From: Cloeon dipterum
Lineage: Eukaryota; Arthropoda; Insecta; Ephemeroptera; Baetidae
Assembly (NCBI RefSeq): GCF_949628265.1
Contig: NC_088788.1
Coordinates: 36,398,959-36,462,958, forward strand
Direction: 5' to 3'
DNA length: 64,000 nucleotides
The notes beneath the pieces were generated by a model. That model worked only from the letters and a program-made list of their open reading frames with translations. It did no database searches and had not been told where the DNA came from. Shown here piece after piece: positions 50,231-63,779 of the stretch; positions within the stretch are counted from its first letter, which is position 1, and every line of letters starts with the position of its first letter. The position numbers and the translations under genes are program-made.

Positions 50231-52589
50231 TCTGTAAAAAAATTCCATTACATAAAATTCGTGTGATTAATTGAATCGGAAATTTGGCGAAATTAATTAA
50301 TTTTATTTATATTAGTTGTTCATTTCCTCCACTATCTTGCACATCCCTTTAGCTCTGGCTGCGCACAATGGATCTCGATGTGCGTGGGCAAACGCAAACT
50401 GAAAGGTTCCTTGTGAGCTGGGCTGTAAAAATGAGAATTTACTGCATGAATATTTTGCAAATGAGCTTGTTCTACAGCACTTTAATGCGCGCTGGCTCGG
50501 AAAAAGGAGCAGGATGAATTTTCGCGAGACCAGCATTCCCACAATCCTGCAGCCGGCATGCAGTCTGTCGGGAATTCCGAGTGTTTGACTCTCTTTATTA
50601 CATGCTCTCTTTTCTTGTGATACCACACGAATGTAGGTAGCTTTCAAGAAAAATCATTTCGCTTAAATTGATATTTAATTTTTTTAAACTGATTGAAATT
50701 TTCCTAGAAAGGGATTTCCTCTGGGGCCCATTCGAGGCAAAGCACTTTTGAAGGAATGAGCTGGCGCTGAGGGAGTCGGTGCCGTGCCCTCTCACTCTCT
50801 CATGCAGAATTCACGCAAGGGTTATTGAAAATCAACCCAAATCCTGTTTTGAAAAACAAAGAAATAGCAAAATTTCTAGCGATGAAGTCACAGAATTTGA
50901 GGTTTTAAACGGGCAAAAACAGCTAGATTTGTTTCGATACCAACCCCATTATGTTGTACGCTCCAAAAAAATAAATAGTGCCAGTTTGCATCAAGACGGC
51001 AAGAGCGTCCTTGGCGGTATCGCGCGCAGTTTTAATTAAAATCAAATTTCCCGCTTGAGACGTCTGGCAGAAAGTAGTACAGGCAAACAAACTTGATAAT
51101 TACTTGCAGCGCGCGGTAATTGACTCATATTGCTTGTGCTCATGAAAGCAATTTTAATTAGGATACAACTTGTCTAGCTGGGACGAGTTCCACGCGTTCA
51201 AACCGATTAGTATAAAAAAGTGTCAGCTGATTCAGTTGCGTATTCGGAGCGAGTTCCATTCGCCGGCAGCCACTCGGAATTCCGTGCGTGGCTGCGATGA
51301 AATTTTAATTAAAATTTCGCCTCTAGCGGAGCGTGAGAGAGCTCTCAGAAGAAAGTGCGAAGCGACGTACTGAACGCGACTGGGCCGCTGCCGGCACACA
51401 GGCTTTATTTGTTAATCAAAGGGACGCGTGCGGTTCGCACATTTGGCCTGGCGATGAACGCCGACGTGTGCTGTTTGACTTTCGCAATTGCGCGGTTATT
51501 CCCCTGGGAGCTCTCCAGATGAATTCGCCTTTTAATGGGCTGCACTCACACCGAACAAGATTTTGCTCCTGCTGTGCCACCCACTTGATTTGTCTCTTGA
51601 GAATCTTGTTCAGCTGCCATTATCTCTTTTCGGCTTTATTATTCTCATCCAGTGCTTGATTATAAATAGTGCTGTGAAAATAAGACTGTTTTATTGGTTC
51701 TGTAGTTTGGTGCAAAATAGACGGAGCGCAATAGTTCAATTTTGGTTGATCAGCAAAAATAATTTTAACTGAAAAAATCTCCAAGTCTTTCAATGTTTAT
51801 CTGGTCTGCGTTATTCCACGACAAAAAAGAGAATGAAACATTTTCCTACAAAAATAGTCGTAGAGCTCTTGCGCAAGAAAACATTTCCATTGAAAAGGCA
51901 GCATGAATGACTTTTTGATCTTGTTGGAGCCAAATAATCGAGCATTGGGCTAAAATGTTATTTTCGGAAGGCCGGACAAAAAAGGGGAACTTTTTGTATT
52001 GTACGCAAAAATAATTTCAATGAATTTTTGCCTCTCTCTTTCTGTGTGGCGCAGTGGTGGGCAGAAAGGCGCCGGCTGTATTCAATGTTTGCTGGCTCCC
52101 GTCTGCTCTGCTCTGCGGTGTCGCAAAAACGCGCATCCGTGGCGTTTTCTTTTCTGGCAAAAGCACCCAGCCTGGCCAGACTGAATGTCGAGGAAATAGA
52201 AAAATGCCGCCGCGCGTTTTGCGAAGTGCTCACGGAATGCGGTGAACATCAAAGAGCAGTGACGCGCCTCTTTATGCTGCCAAGCGAAACCCAACATGCG
52301 TTCAGCTGCTATGGGCGGAGGAATTGTTCATTTTTGTTCATTTCCCCAGCACAAAGGGATGAAAGGGTTCAATGCAAAGGGCGCGTGGGTGCGCGTGTTG
52401 TCTCGCAAAAAGTTCTCCGCTCCTCACGCCAGACGGAAAAACACCAGAGGTACATTTAGATTAATAAAACGGATAGCACTTGTTAAAGGATCGGATTCAC
52501 ATAATTGAGAAACAGCGAAAGCAAATTGTATACGGTTTAAATAAATATATAAATATGCACAATAATATATTTTCTTGGTATTGCTTTTA

Positions 52590-52930
52590 AACTAATACAT
52601 GCTATTTTCGTTGGACCTTTAACACATTCCGTGTGGGCTATGAGCTCACCAGGAAAACGTGGTGCCTGAGTGGCCGCAAAAAAGCTTACAATTAGGCCCA
52701 ATCGTGGCCTTTTTTCGTCTCCCGCCCCACTGAAATCTTTCCATTGAAACGCCAGACATTTGTCCCTAAAGACACTGGAAAGGTGCGAAAGACAGCAAGT
52801 GGCGCCTCCTACCAGCCCGTTGAGCAATTCGAGCATTTCCACCAATCACTACATACTTAACTAACCACTTTTTGCCATCTCTGACTTTGGGAAGCCAGAA
52901 ATAGATCCAAAAATTCTCAGATATCTCCTA
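52590..52930 (-). repeat. Dispersed repeat family R2, copy 3
   Basis: Reverse complement of 42415-42830: ACACTGGAAAGGTGCGAAAG, CTACCAGCCCGTTGAGCAAT and TTTTTGCCATCTCTGAC. Confidence 0.65.
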
Positions 52931-53664
52931 TTGATACTCCTATTAATGTTTCCAACGGGCTGGTCAATCAAACGGCCGAGCATTAAGGAAAACCAACTCG
53001 TCATTTTGCAAATCGGTGTGAGATGGGCGAGCGCGTCTTGTCAAATTACCAGACGCTTCCGATGCAGCCGCATTTTCGCCCGAACCGCGTCTGCGGGTGA
53101 TCAATATACGCGCGGTGGTCGCAATTTATTTATCTCGCGCTCGGCCGTCCCACAAACGTGCATGGTGTGTCGATGGAGCGAATTTAATTGACTCATGGCC
53201 GTCGAATGGATATAAATTGCGTTTGACGACAGAAACGCGGCGGCTGCTCGAACCTTTATTTATATTTGTGTGCACTCTTTTATCTGCTTGGGCGAAAGAA
53301 GCTGGCGCGGATCATGCGGCTTAAGTGCTTGAAGGCTGGCCAACTTTCCCGCAGATAAATTTATCCTGCGGTGGTATTAATCGCTAAATCAATTGCACCG
53401 CTTTACCGCGATTGCATCAATTCGGATTTACTTTTGCTAAGCTCAGTGCCAGCCAAGGTCCTTTCCCAGCTTGGATTTTTGCAATACGAGCGATTCAATG
53501 ATTCAGATGTTTGAATTTTATTTATCTCTCCTTTGAACTTGTATTTTCAGCGAAAATCACCGACTGCAGGACAGTTTAGGCGGTGTTAAGATAATCGTAT
53601 GAAATTCACTCCATCGACATATTTTGCGAATATTGAGAATGTATTAACTTATTTCGAGTTAGTG

Positions 53665-54140
53665 CAATTTAGAAGTTAAGGTGTAAGCGTTGAACTCATC
53701 TCGTCAAGCCCGATCGTATGAACACAAAATTTGAGGTCATCGGTCAAGGTCAAAGGTCATTAAGGATCATTTTCGAAATTTCCAGGTGTGTTTTGGATTT
53801 GAAAGCCAGCGGTATACTTTAAAAATTGGAAACGGCCCTCAAAAGTGATATTTTGGTATTTATGAACTTGCGAGAAAATTTCAAGGAAGTATTTGGCTTC
53901 GTTTTCAAGAAATTCAAAATTGAAATCCGAAAACCATGAATTTTTCGTATTTTTGCAAATGTTGTGAACGCCAAATCTCGAAATCTAATTGTCAGAAATG
54001 AAAAAACTGCACACTTATCGACTTGGCTTGACTTGCCCTAGTGAGCTGAATAGTTTTTAGGGTGCTCAACCCTCACTCATCAACCCCTATTGGCCATAAT
54101 TTTATCCCCTGGGATGAAAAGGGAATATTTTAAATCATCG
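53665..54140 (+). repeat. Dispersed repeat family R1, full-length-looking copy
   Basis: GTTGAACTCATCTCGTCAAG to CCCCTGGGATGAAAAGG. Same order of blocks as 13395-13875. Confidence 0.7.
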
Positions 54141-54754
54141 CAGTTTTCCGATCTTTTACGCCTGGAAATTGATATAGATATTCAAAATGAGGCAGATAGA
54201 AAATCCCTAAAAGTCAAGTTGGATGCTTGACGCAATTATACATCAACAAAACCCATCAGCTTATCAAACTGCTTTTGTATCGCAGGTCGCAGAATCCATT
54301 AATCACGGCCAATCTGCTTCATCTGTATGGACGCTAATTACTCGCTAAAACCAATCACTTTCGCATTCACTACGGTTGCGCGAAATAATAATTACCTGCC
54401 GCTGATTTCCACTCACGCATATTCAAGGAATGAGCCGGCCGACGGCCGCACGTGTGCTCTGCAGCCCGGAAAATTGCGCGCGCTGATGACCTTTTCCGCA
54501 AAACAGATGAATGCCCGGTGATAATGGCTTGGCTCTCGCCATTCGATACTCTAATGAACAACATCTGCAGAGCAGATCTCGGGTGTCGCAGAAAAATTGT
54601 GCCCTGTGCACGTGGCAAAAAAGCGCAGATTTTTTTCTCTCTGCGCTAATGACCCAATCAACTGCAATTTGTTACACAAGCAGTGCAAACTTTGAAGCTA
54701 ATCAGACGGTAGGTTTTTAAATCGAGCTTGATGCAATTCTGATTAGATTTTTTT

Positions 54755-54860
54755 AAATGAATTTTGTTTATTTATACATCAGCACAAAGTAATCGAAGCT
54801 ACTTCTTTTCCATCTGAGTACTTACAAAAAGGTCAATTCAAAACACGCAAAGAAGATAAA
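54755..54860. repeat. Dispersed repeat family R3, copy 2
   Basis: TTTATACATCAGCACA, CTGAGTACTTACAAA and GTCAATTCAAAACAC, as at 41230-41370. Confidence 0.55.
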
Positions 54861-55009
54861 AAGTAAACAATAAAAAAACTATTCACAATAATGTATTAAA
54901 TAATATTCCTTTACTAATTACTACCTTTCTATCTGTGTTTAAAGGAGGAATGTCAAATTTCCAAACTTAAGGAATAAAAAATCATGACGATTTCAAATAT
55001 TCACTTTTC

Positions 55010-55640
55010 ATATCGGGGGATGAAATTATGGCCAATTGGGGTTCAGGGGTGAGGGATGAGCGCCCCAAAAACCATTCAGCTCACCAGGTTAGGTCAAGCC
55101 AAGTTGTACGGTGTGAAGTTTTTGCATTTCTGACGGGTTGAACCGGAGATTAGGCGCTAACAGCATTTGCAAAAATTGAAAAAAATTCTGTTTTTCGTTA
55201 TTAAAAATTGAAAAGCTTAACACCACCTTCAAATTTTCACACAAGTTAACACATAACCTGAGACCACTTTTGAGGGGTGTTTCGGATTTATAAGGTATGC
55301 CGCTGGTTTTCAAAATCCAAAAAACGCACAAACAAAATTTTCGTAAACGAACCTTGATGACCTTTGACCTTGACCGATGACCTGAAATTTGGTGTTCATT
55401 CGATTTGATTTGACGAGAGGAGTTCAACGCTTACCTTAACTTCTAAATTTCATCAACTCAATCTCAAAATTTGCCAAAAAAAAGTCCCGTAAAATAAGCA
55501 AAAACGAAATTTTCCTTGGGTTAACATATGACTGATCCATAAGGTGTGATTTTCTTCAGAATATCTCGACACTACTAAAACCGTCCTGAGACCCGTGATT
55601 TCGCCCTCCAGTGAAAACGTTTTAATATCGAATTCTCGTT
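55010..55640 (-). repeat. Dispersed repeat family R1, inverted copy
   Basis: Reverse complement of the 53665-54140 unit, only ~870 bases away, so the two form an inverted pair. An extension (55480-55640) matches the end of the copy at 28545-28905. Confidence 0.7.
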
Positions 55641-58369
55641 CAATCATGATGATGTTGATTGTATTTGACGAATCAGAACTTTTGCAAACAACACTCCGAG
55701 CAAGTTATTTATAAATTTAACAAGCAACGCATTTGTTGTAAATACTGAGTACGCGAACCCATCGTAATGGGATTTTCCGTCGTGTTAGCCGTAAATATTA
55801 TTAGAGTAATAAAGCATTACTATTCTGCATTAAACAAAGAAACTTTTCCGCCAGAGTGGTTGCGTGTGTTGAAAACTGGTCTATTCTCTGCAAAAGTGAA
55901 ACTGCGGAGTAATTACAGGAGCAGTGTGTGTTCGCTACAGTTAACGGCAGCCGACGGGAAAGCGACGCGCGTCTGAGCAAACTAATGCAGCAGAAGCAGC
56001 GGCCGTGTGTTAATTCCAATGACCTAGTTCGGAAAAGCGGCACAAACAGGGAAACAAATGCATTTTAATCAGAGAAAACGCGCCTGGTGGCAAAAGTTTC
56101 GCTCGGAATCGAGGCAAATGAATCGAACGGAAGTGCACGTTTTTTGTGTGTCACGCTGCATCAGCTCGGTGCAGAAAAACTGCTACGCTCGTCTTTTGTC
56201 TTGCGTGCACTTGTGAGTTGCATTTCACCTCGCTGTGCGACAGCTGTGCAACGCGATGTGCCATTTTGCATAGACATGCGCCGCTTTTGCGTTTCAAAGG
56301 AATGAAATTCTAGATCTCTCTGATTTTTACGCCAGCGAGACGGTTTGAAACTCTCTGTGAATGTGATTGATTATTTGCTTTGCGCTGAACAAGGTGCTCC
56401 AACTGTGACAGACCCAGTTCTGACGCAAATTACGCGATAACGGCCGATGAATTCGAGCAAAACGGACCATTGATTCGCGCGCACCATTAACCACGGACCG
56501 ACGCGTGAAGAGAGAAAATTGCGTGTTGACGATTTGAACAAGAACGAAATCGGCATGAGGTCAAGCAGAATTAAAGGAATTTATACCAGGAATCATTCTC
56601 TATTTGAAAGTAATTTTAAAAATGTGCCTTTAAGTTGTTTCATAATTTTTGGTTTAGCGGAGTTATCAGAAGGCTAATATCCATTTTGATATTCACAGAA
56701 GCGAGACGATAAACCTGATAAATTGGGGGAGTCACTCGCAGATGCGTAACTAAGCGTAATAAGTCACGATATTGTGAAGCCGGTCGCTTAATCCCGGCTG
56801 CTGGCAGGTAGCTCGCGATTTATGCTGCGAAAACACGTACGCCGAGCAAATTTGCTTTCTGCTGAGAGATAAATAATTGTAACTAACGGCGACAAGCAAT
56901 TTTCGTGCGGTAGTTTGGCTATTTTAGCGAGGTACACACCGGTTTTCGCCGGGAGCACCCAGTTGATTGCTTTTTGATAATGCTGCACAACAGCTCTTGA
57001 ATGGAATGTTTAGAGCAACTTGAAAGCTCTTCTAATCATAGAAATTTGGCTTGAATGAGTAAAAGAGACGGGTGTAATTCAGCACAAAAGATGAATTTGT
57101 TTAATCGCATCTTTTTTGTTACGAGACTCACTCGGTTAGGTTGTTACATCCAATCCGAGTTTGTTTATTTCCGTCGCTCGAATGTAAAATTGAACGGCAC
57201 GAACTGTTAAAGACTTCCTTTACTCCTCTCACGGAATACTGTGGTTCACATTAAGATCGGTGTTCACGATTCGCTAGCCCTGTTGCGACAGTTTTAATAC
57301 TGTTGCAGAGGTTGGTTCTCTGCAGACGCAATTATCTTTTACAGACAATTGGGTTTATAGCTCCTCCTTATTTACGATAATATGTTAAATTACTCCGTGT
57401 TCCGTAACAAAAGATTCGACGCAGAGCTCATGCATTATTTAAACAGCGCATAGGATGTCTGGATTTCGAAAGAAAAAATTGTTTTTGGTTTCAAAATAAG
57501 CAGTGTATTTAGCTTTCCGCCAGACCAGAAAACATGTTTGCAAATTTACGACGAAAACTGGCAAATGGAGACCAGAGATTTATTATTCCACGCGTGCTTT
57601 CAGCAATACAGAAGATTTTATTGAGCCCAACCGACTGATCATCTGCGGCGTCTCTTCGCTGTGTTTGCGATATGTATTTCGCCTGTTTACCCATTCTGCG
57701 CACTATTCTTGCACGCGCCGTCGAATAAATAACGCCGGAGAGCAAAAATTTGCGTCGTCGTGTTATTTTTTATGCTGTCGGCGCCGCCTGTTGTTTTCGC
57801 GAGCTATGCAACGTGCCGTGCGCCACAACCAAGATTAACAGCCATTTCGCTGGGAACAAGAGCCGCCGAGTGCGCGCATTTCCCTGCCTAATAACATTTT
57901 GGATTTATTCTGGATGCAGTGTGGTAAATTAATTTTCAAACTGGAATTTGTTCGGCACGGTTCAGTTGTTTTGATGGCACATTGAATAGGTTGCGTGTGT
58001 TTTGCTGGAAAGACGCACGATGAATTACATAATCAAAGGCTTTGAAACGACCGTTACTGTGCCGTAAAATCAATCATACCGGGAATTTGCTTGAACTGTT
58101 TGCTCATGCAGGAAACTGCTGGATAAACCTGCTCAAAATCAAATAGAGTGTTATTAACGGATTTCTGAGCCTCTTTTTACCTAAATGAAATGCAATACAA
58201 TATGGTTCAATACATGTTCAATATATGTATATAAAACACACTGCAGACTTTCTTAAAATGAGTTAATTTAAAAATCAAGATAAATTTTTTTATTTTAATG
58301 TAAATGCCGTTGGAAAAAGCCTGAATTTCCCATTTATGTGGGTTTTATGGGCATACGGAATCTTTATTC

Positions 58370-58990
58370 AGGTTGATCGTAGGGCAAAACTTCAGACACC
58401 GTTGAACTCGTCTCGTCTATCCTAAATTTTTTTATGTTTGAATAGGTCATTTTCAGGACCGCAAAATATTGGGCTGGAAAAGGGCAAAATTTATAGTTGT
58501 GTTTTCAAATTTTTATATGGAGATTTTAGGTTCTTTTAAAAAAAAGGTTGTCATGCCCAAAGCTTAGGTCGGATTTTCAAAAATCACACACCTCTAGACT
58601 CGTCTCAGCCTCCCCTAGAGAGCTGAAGTAACATATAGTCTAAGAGTGTCGACCCTTCAGCCCCTTTTCACTTACGAAAAAACGTGACCTTTTTTGTTGC
58701 TTGCACCTCACTGCACAACTGAGTGGTGTGTTTTTACCACCCTGAAACCCATTCAGCTCATCACACACGACGTAACGACAATTATCCGAACGGTGTTATG
58801 CAAGTGTTGTAAATTCAACCCTTGGAACTCGAAATTTAGTCACCACACTATTTTTTTATTACTGCGCAGAGAGTGCAAGGAAAATATGTTTTTCACCAAA
58901 TCCCGGCTTATTAACGTCAGAATTTCATAAGCTAAACACCGTTCGATTCGTCATGACTTCCCCTTGATAGCTGTTTTTTTAGAGTTGCGT
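58370..58990 (+). repeat. Dispersed repeat family R1, two partial copies
   Basis: GTTGAACTCGTCTCGTC near 58402 and ACCAAATCCCGGC near 58900, each followed by the family's downstream block. Confidence 0.5.
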
Positions 58991-60579
58991 CCCCATTTTC
59001 ACACCATTTAAACTGGTAAAAACACTGCGGAAGCAATTGACGCGACTAATTGAGTGTGTATTAAAGTCGAATCAATTTTCTCATCCCTTGAATGAAGAGC
59101 TTATACCATACCAAGATTATTTAATTAATATTTTGCGTTGTAGAAAACATTTCCATAATCAAGTGATCGAATTTTTGCGGTAAAGCATGGAACTAGCTGC
59201 GTTTTGGTCCATCACGGCAGGAGGAAAAGCAGCCATTCACGCCAGACTAGTCTCTTTGACGTGCGCACATACATATTTTTACGAGCACCCTTGACCCCGG
59301 CGACCGCACACGACACGCACGATTCGCGAAAGTGTATCGATTGGTGAATTCGCGAGCGTATTCGAAATTGGTACGAGCCGAGATTTCGCACACGTGCAAA
59401 AAAAGGTCGTACACGACTTGCGCGGTGCTAAATTGCGTCTTCACCGTCGATGAGTGGCCTCAAGAGAGCGATTCTTCGGCCCTTGCTGCCTCCCTGTCCG
59501 CGTTCATTGCAACGAAAACCGACAAACAAACAGACAAACAATGGTCGTCCGTCGGTGCGGAATGCGATATGGCGCTGCTTTATTGGATTAATTTCTCGTG
59601 AGCCGCTCCGGCGCGGCTTTCGTTTTGGAAAGCCTGCTGCCGAAAGATAATTGAAGTGTACGCTTCGTTTTTGTATATAGCCAGGGAGAAATTTACGACC
59701 GTCCCATTTCAAGTGTGGCAATAATTTTAAAAATCGACCTCATTTCCACTTGACAGTTGATCTAACCCGAATTCTCGGTGTCAGGGAAGAATGATATTTT
59801 ATTTTGCACGAAGAGCCCACGCAGTACTGGAGGAGGCGCGAAAAGAGCTGAAGCAGCATCGACGCCGGCGGCGGCGGCGGGCAATAAATTTCGTTTCAAA
59901 GTGCGCAGCAATTCATTAGAATGCGAGATGTATGAATGGCGCGGAGAGTCACGTGCCTCGCTGCTCCTTGCCCAAGTGACGGGCAACTTTACGGTGAATA
60001 ATACGCGAATACGCGAGAAATAATAATAGCAACCCGGCCGCAGAAACATGCCACGGCAAGTTTTACGAGAAAAATATTACCAGGCCGCGCGCAGTCATAT
60101 CGGCTTTTTAATGCCATAAATTGCGAAAAGGGTCTTCCGCCGCACAGCCTGCTCCGTGAGATGGAAAAGCGGGGACGATCGCGAAAATTCCGCAGTCAGC
60201 CAAAATTTGCCCTGCAAAAGTTTACACACAGGAAAAGCAATCTCGCTTCAACGGATTTTCTGCAACGCCACTGCCGTAAATTCGAGGTGTGGACGGTTAT
60301 ATTGCCACTCTAAAAAATGCTTTAAAAGAGTGCCAGCATCTTGATTTCACAATAAATTAGATGCTTTTCCGCCCAATACGCAATTTGCATTTCATCATGT
60401 TTATTCATTTGTCAATATCAATCAATTTATTCATTTGTGAAGTGGGTTTTCATAAGTTTGGATTTTTTTCTTCGCTTCAATGCATTCTAGGAATGAACAA
60501 GTTTTGTTTAGTTGTGCGCTGGAAACAAAAATCGGCTCAGATATTAGAATGAAAAAAGACGAGATCTCACGGGTCAGAG

Positions 60580-60845
60580 GGCGAAATCGGCATACAATGA
60601 TATTTATCCTGGATTTGGAATTTTGAAAATCTGCTTAAAAGGTTTTTTTTTTACATGTGTGAACTTAATTGACAATTTTCTGTTAGATTTTGAGAAATTG
60701 CTATCTAAAACTCGAAAAATCACGATTTGTTCGGCTTTTTCGTGTTTTCTATATGTTGTAATCTCCAAATCTCAGGTTCTAACAATCAGAATTGCAAAAT
60801 CTACACTCATATCGACCTTTCCTAACTAGCTGGCATTTCGTCATA
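60580..60845 (+). repeat. Dispersed repeat family R1, copy
   Basis: CTCCAAATCTCAGGTTCTAAC and GAATTGCAAAATCTACACTC match the family core. Confidence 0.5.
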
Positions 60846-63779
60846 TAACCAATTTTATGTTATTAATATTATCACCGCAGTTGAAAGGCAGATAAAATGA
60901 AAATTTTCACATCGAGAATGCAAAATTTTTAGTCATTCTCCGTGTGCATTAAAGACTAACAGCAATAACAAGCAATAGAAATTCAACAGTCCTATGCAAA
61001 GGGAAACTTGAAAGCACACTTGAGGCAGCCACAGTCGTCGGATGGGGCAAGGCCCGTTAAGAAATTAGCGCGCAGGAAGCCCGGCGTAATTTAATCCAGT
61101 GGCGTTGCTTTTTAATTAATTCTAGATCACGCACAAGTCGGAGAATCTGGCGTGTAATTGTGTTGCCGGGTGGAATGAACGCTAATAAAGCTCAAGGAGG
61201 TCGGGCCCGTTTTCCTCCTGCAGAAGACCCACATAAAACGCACAAAAACGGGCGCAAACAAAAGTTGTTTAATTTAGTTTTTATGGTTTCACCGACGGTT
61301 TTTCGGAATTGGCCCTGCAAATTGCTTCTTCGCTCCGTTCGAAAGAGCAAAGTCACCCCCGCCGAAAATAAGGTTTATATTTATTGAAAAGTTTCGTAAT
61401 AACAGGCAACTTTGCGGATTCACTCATTTTGCTCCGATTTTATGTCAACATATATATCTGGACCATAGCAGCGGCAAACTTTTAATGCGACAAAGCAGAA
61501 GCGAGTGTGCGTGACGCAAGCAGGCTACGTTTTTCTTGCGCTAATTGCCCGAAGAGAGCAGAAGAGTGGCCCGTTCTAAGCACACTTGGAAAAGCGCCCG
61601 CGAAAAGGAGCTCAGAGTATCGGCAACTGTTTTCAAGGTTGTAAATTGCCTCTTGCTCAGTTGAAATATGAGCAAAGTTTAGCCCAGTGCGATTTCACAA
61701 ACTATTTCAATTTTCTTCTTCCCTAAAAGGTTTTCAGATATTGGTTTTCATAATTAAAAATAAATACTGGAAAATCGCTTTGTTAAAAACGTCAGTCGTC
61801 ATCGGAGGATTAGAGGCGGATTTCCACGATGGTAACGAGTAATATATTTGCAAGGATTATTAATAAAATAACACGGCCATTCCACGAGTAGCGAAATAAG
61901 AGGAGTATTATATTGGTTTGTGCAGACATTTCCTCCTTGTCTAACGTTACAGCAATAAATGCCATTTTGATTTTTATAAAATTCACTCTTTAGACCAGCA
62001 ACCATTTCGTTGAATGAGGCAAATATGAATTTTGCGAATCGATTTGTGATTAGCCGGCAATCACGGCATTTGCATTCAGTGCCAGGAGCGCGCGCGTTAT
62101 CTATCTCTCGGCGAGGGTTTGCGTTCCTCCCACCAAGCCAGTCGTAAAAGCCGAGGCGGATACGTATTATTATCTCCATCATATTGCACGCCGCATGGAA
62201 ATAAAAACGACGGCCAGGCCAGACTCTCCTTAGCGACAAAAGTTTATTGAGCCCATGATAAGGCGCGTAAAACACTCTTTTATTTCTGTCCAAGCGAGCG
62301 GCCCACTCGAATCTCTGGCCGGCTGGGGATGCATCGACCCCTGCTGCGTTGTCATGACGAAAACTGTGCACGCGACAAACGCAGCAAATTGAATCCCTGC
62401 CGGCGGCGCACTAAAAATGGATTGTTATTATTTGCTTCCGGTCACTCTCTGCTTCGATATCATTTATCCTGTCCACGGCAGACGTTTTTCTTCCTCAGAT
62501 TGATTTCTGATCATTGTGGAAATACGCGAAAAGCTAGTTTGAAGGCTCTTATTGCTGGCACCACGATGGGATGGATTGGACGAAAATTGTTGGTTAGCTG
62601 TCTCATTTTTTTTAATGACCTGGTGCTGGTTTGAAGCAGTCCTGCGTATTTGTTTTAATTGTCATTTTTAGTTTGTCGCATGGTCGGTGTTCACAGAGGA
62701 ATAAACATGTTGTCACCAAGGCAAGAGGGCAATTTTTCTTTTTGATGTGACCCGACAGACAAGAACGAATGCACACCACGTTGCGTCGAGCACATTTCCG
62801 CGAAACAGGGTTGATACGCAGTTGGTGCGAGGCGGCGTCCCGACTCCCGAGCGAGCCGGCAGTCACAAAATAACTAACACTGGGAGAGAGCTGGGCTTCT
62901 CGGTGTATATAAAAAATGAAATCAAATTACACACGGCATCCTTCTCGGGGCAGCGCGACTGCCGCCGGCAACGAAAGATCCTCGCGACGCCCGATATTGA
63001 TTTTTACTGTGAGAGCGTGTGCCGAAAAAAGACTAGAGAAAGAAAATCAGTCCGGCGGCGTTTGCTGCAGCGGCGGGGGAGGAGGCGAGCACACTGAATT
63101 TCCGTACAGAGGAATGCTGTGCGGCGATTAAATTAATGTCGCAGCCGCCCCTAAGTGGGTGGCGGTGGCTTTTTCCCTCGACTCGAATGGCTGGCATCGT
63201 GCCCAAAGTCACACACTCGCCAGTTTCAGCTCAACAGTTCCACTCAAAAGGCCGGTCGGTCGGCCAGTCGGTCAGAGAGCAATTAAACATGATTCAAGCG
63301 CGAACTCCGCCCACGCACTTTTCATCCCGGTTTTTGCTATATTTTATTTCGCTTCCGCTGGCACCGACTCGGCGCCTCTCGCCGCCCGAAATCCGAAACG
63401 CGTTGTGCTTTTCACGAGATCGCTCAACACTGTGAATTACTTTTAGAATTCCTACGAAAGAGCAAAAGGTTCAAGTATCTTGAAATTAATAAGATTAATT
63501 TCCGTACCAAGAAATCGACAGATGTCTCGGATGGGTTTCAACGAGATTTTGTAGAAAATGTTGCGTTTTAATTAGTATTTGGTCCGTTGGTTTTGATAGC
63601 AAGGCTAAATGCCGGTAGCCAAAATACATAATATAGAAATGTGGTTTGCGGCGCAGACTAGGGTAAACCAACTTGCGCATTGCTCCAAATTCTATAGATT
63701 AGTGGCGAGCTAAATTTGAAGCATGTAGCTCATAGTCTGCTGTTCATGCTGATTGGGAAAATTTGATAAATAAATCCTG

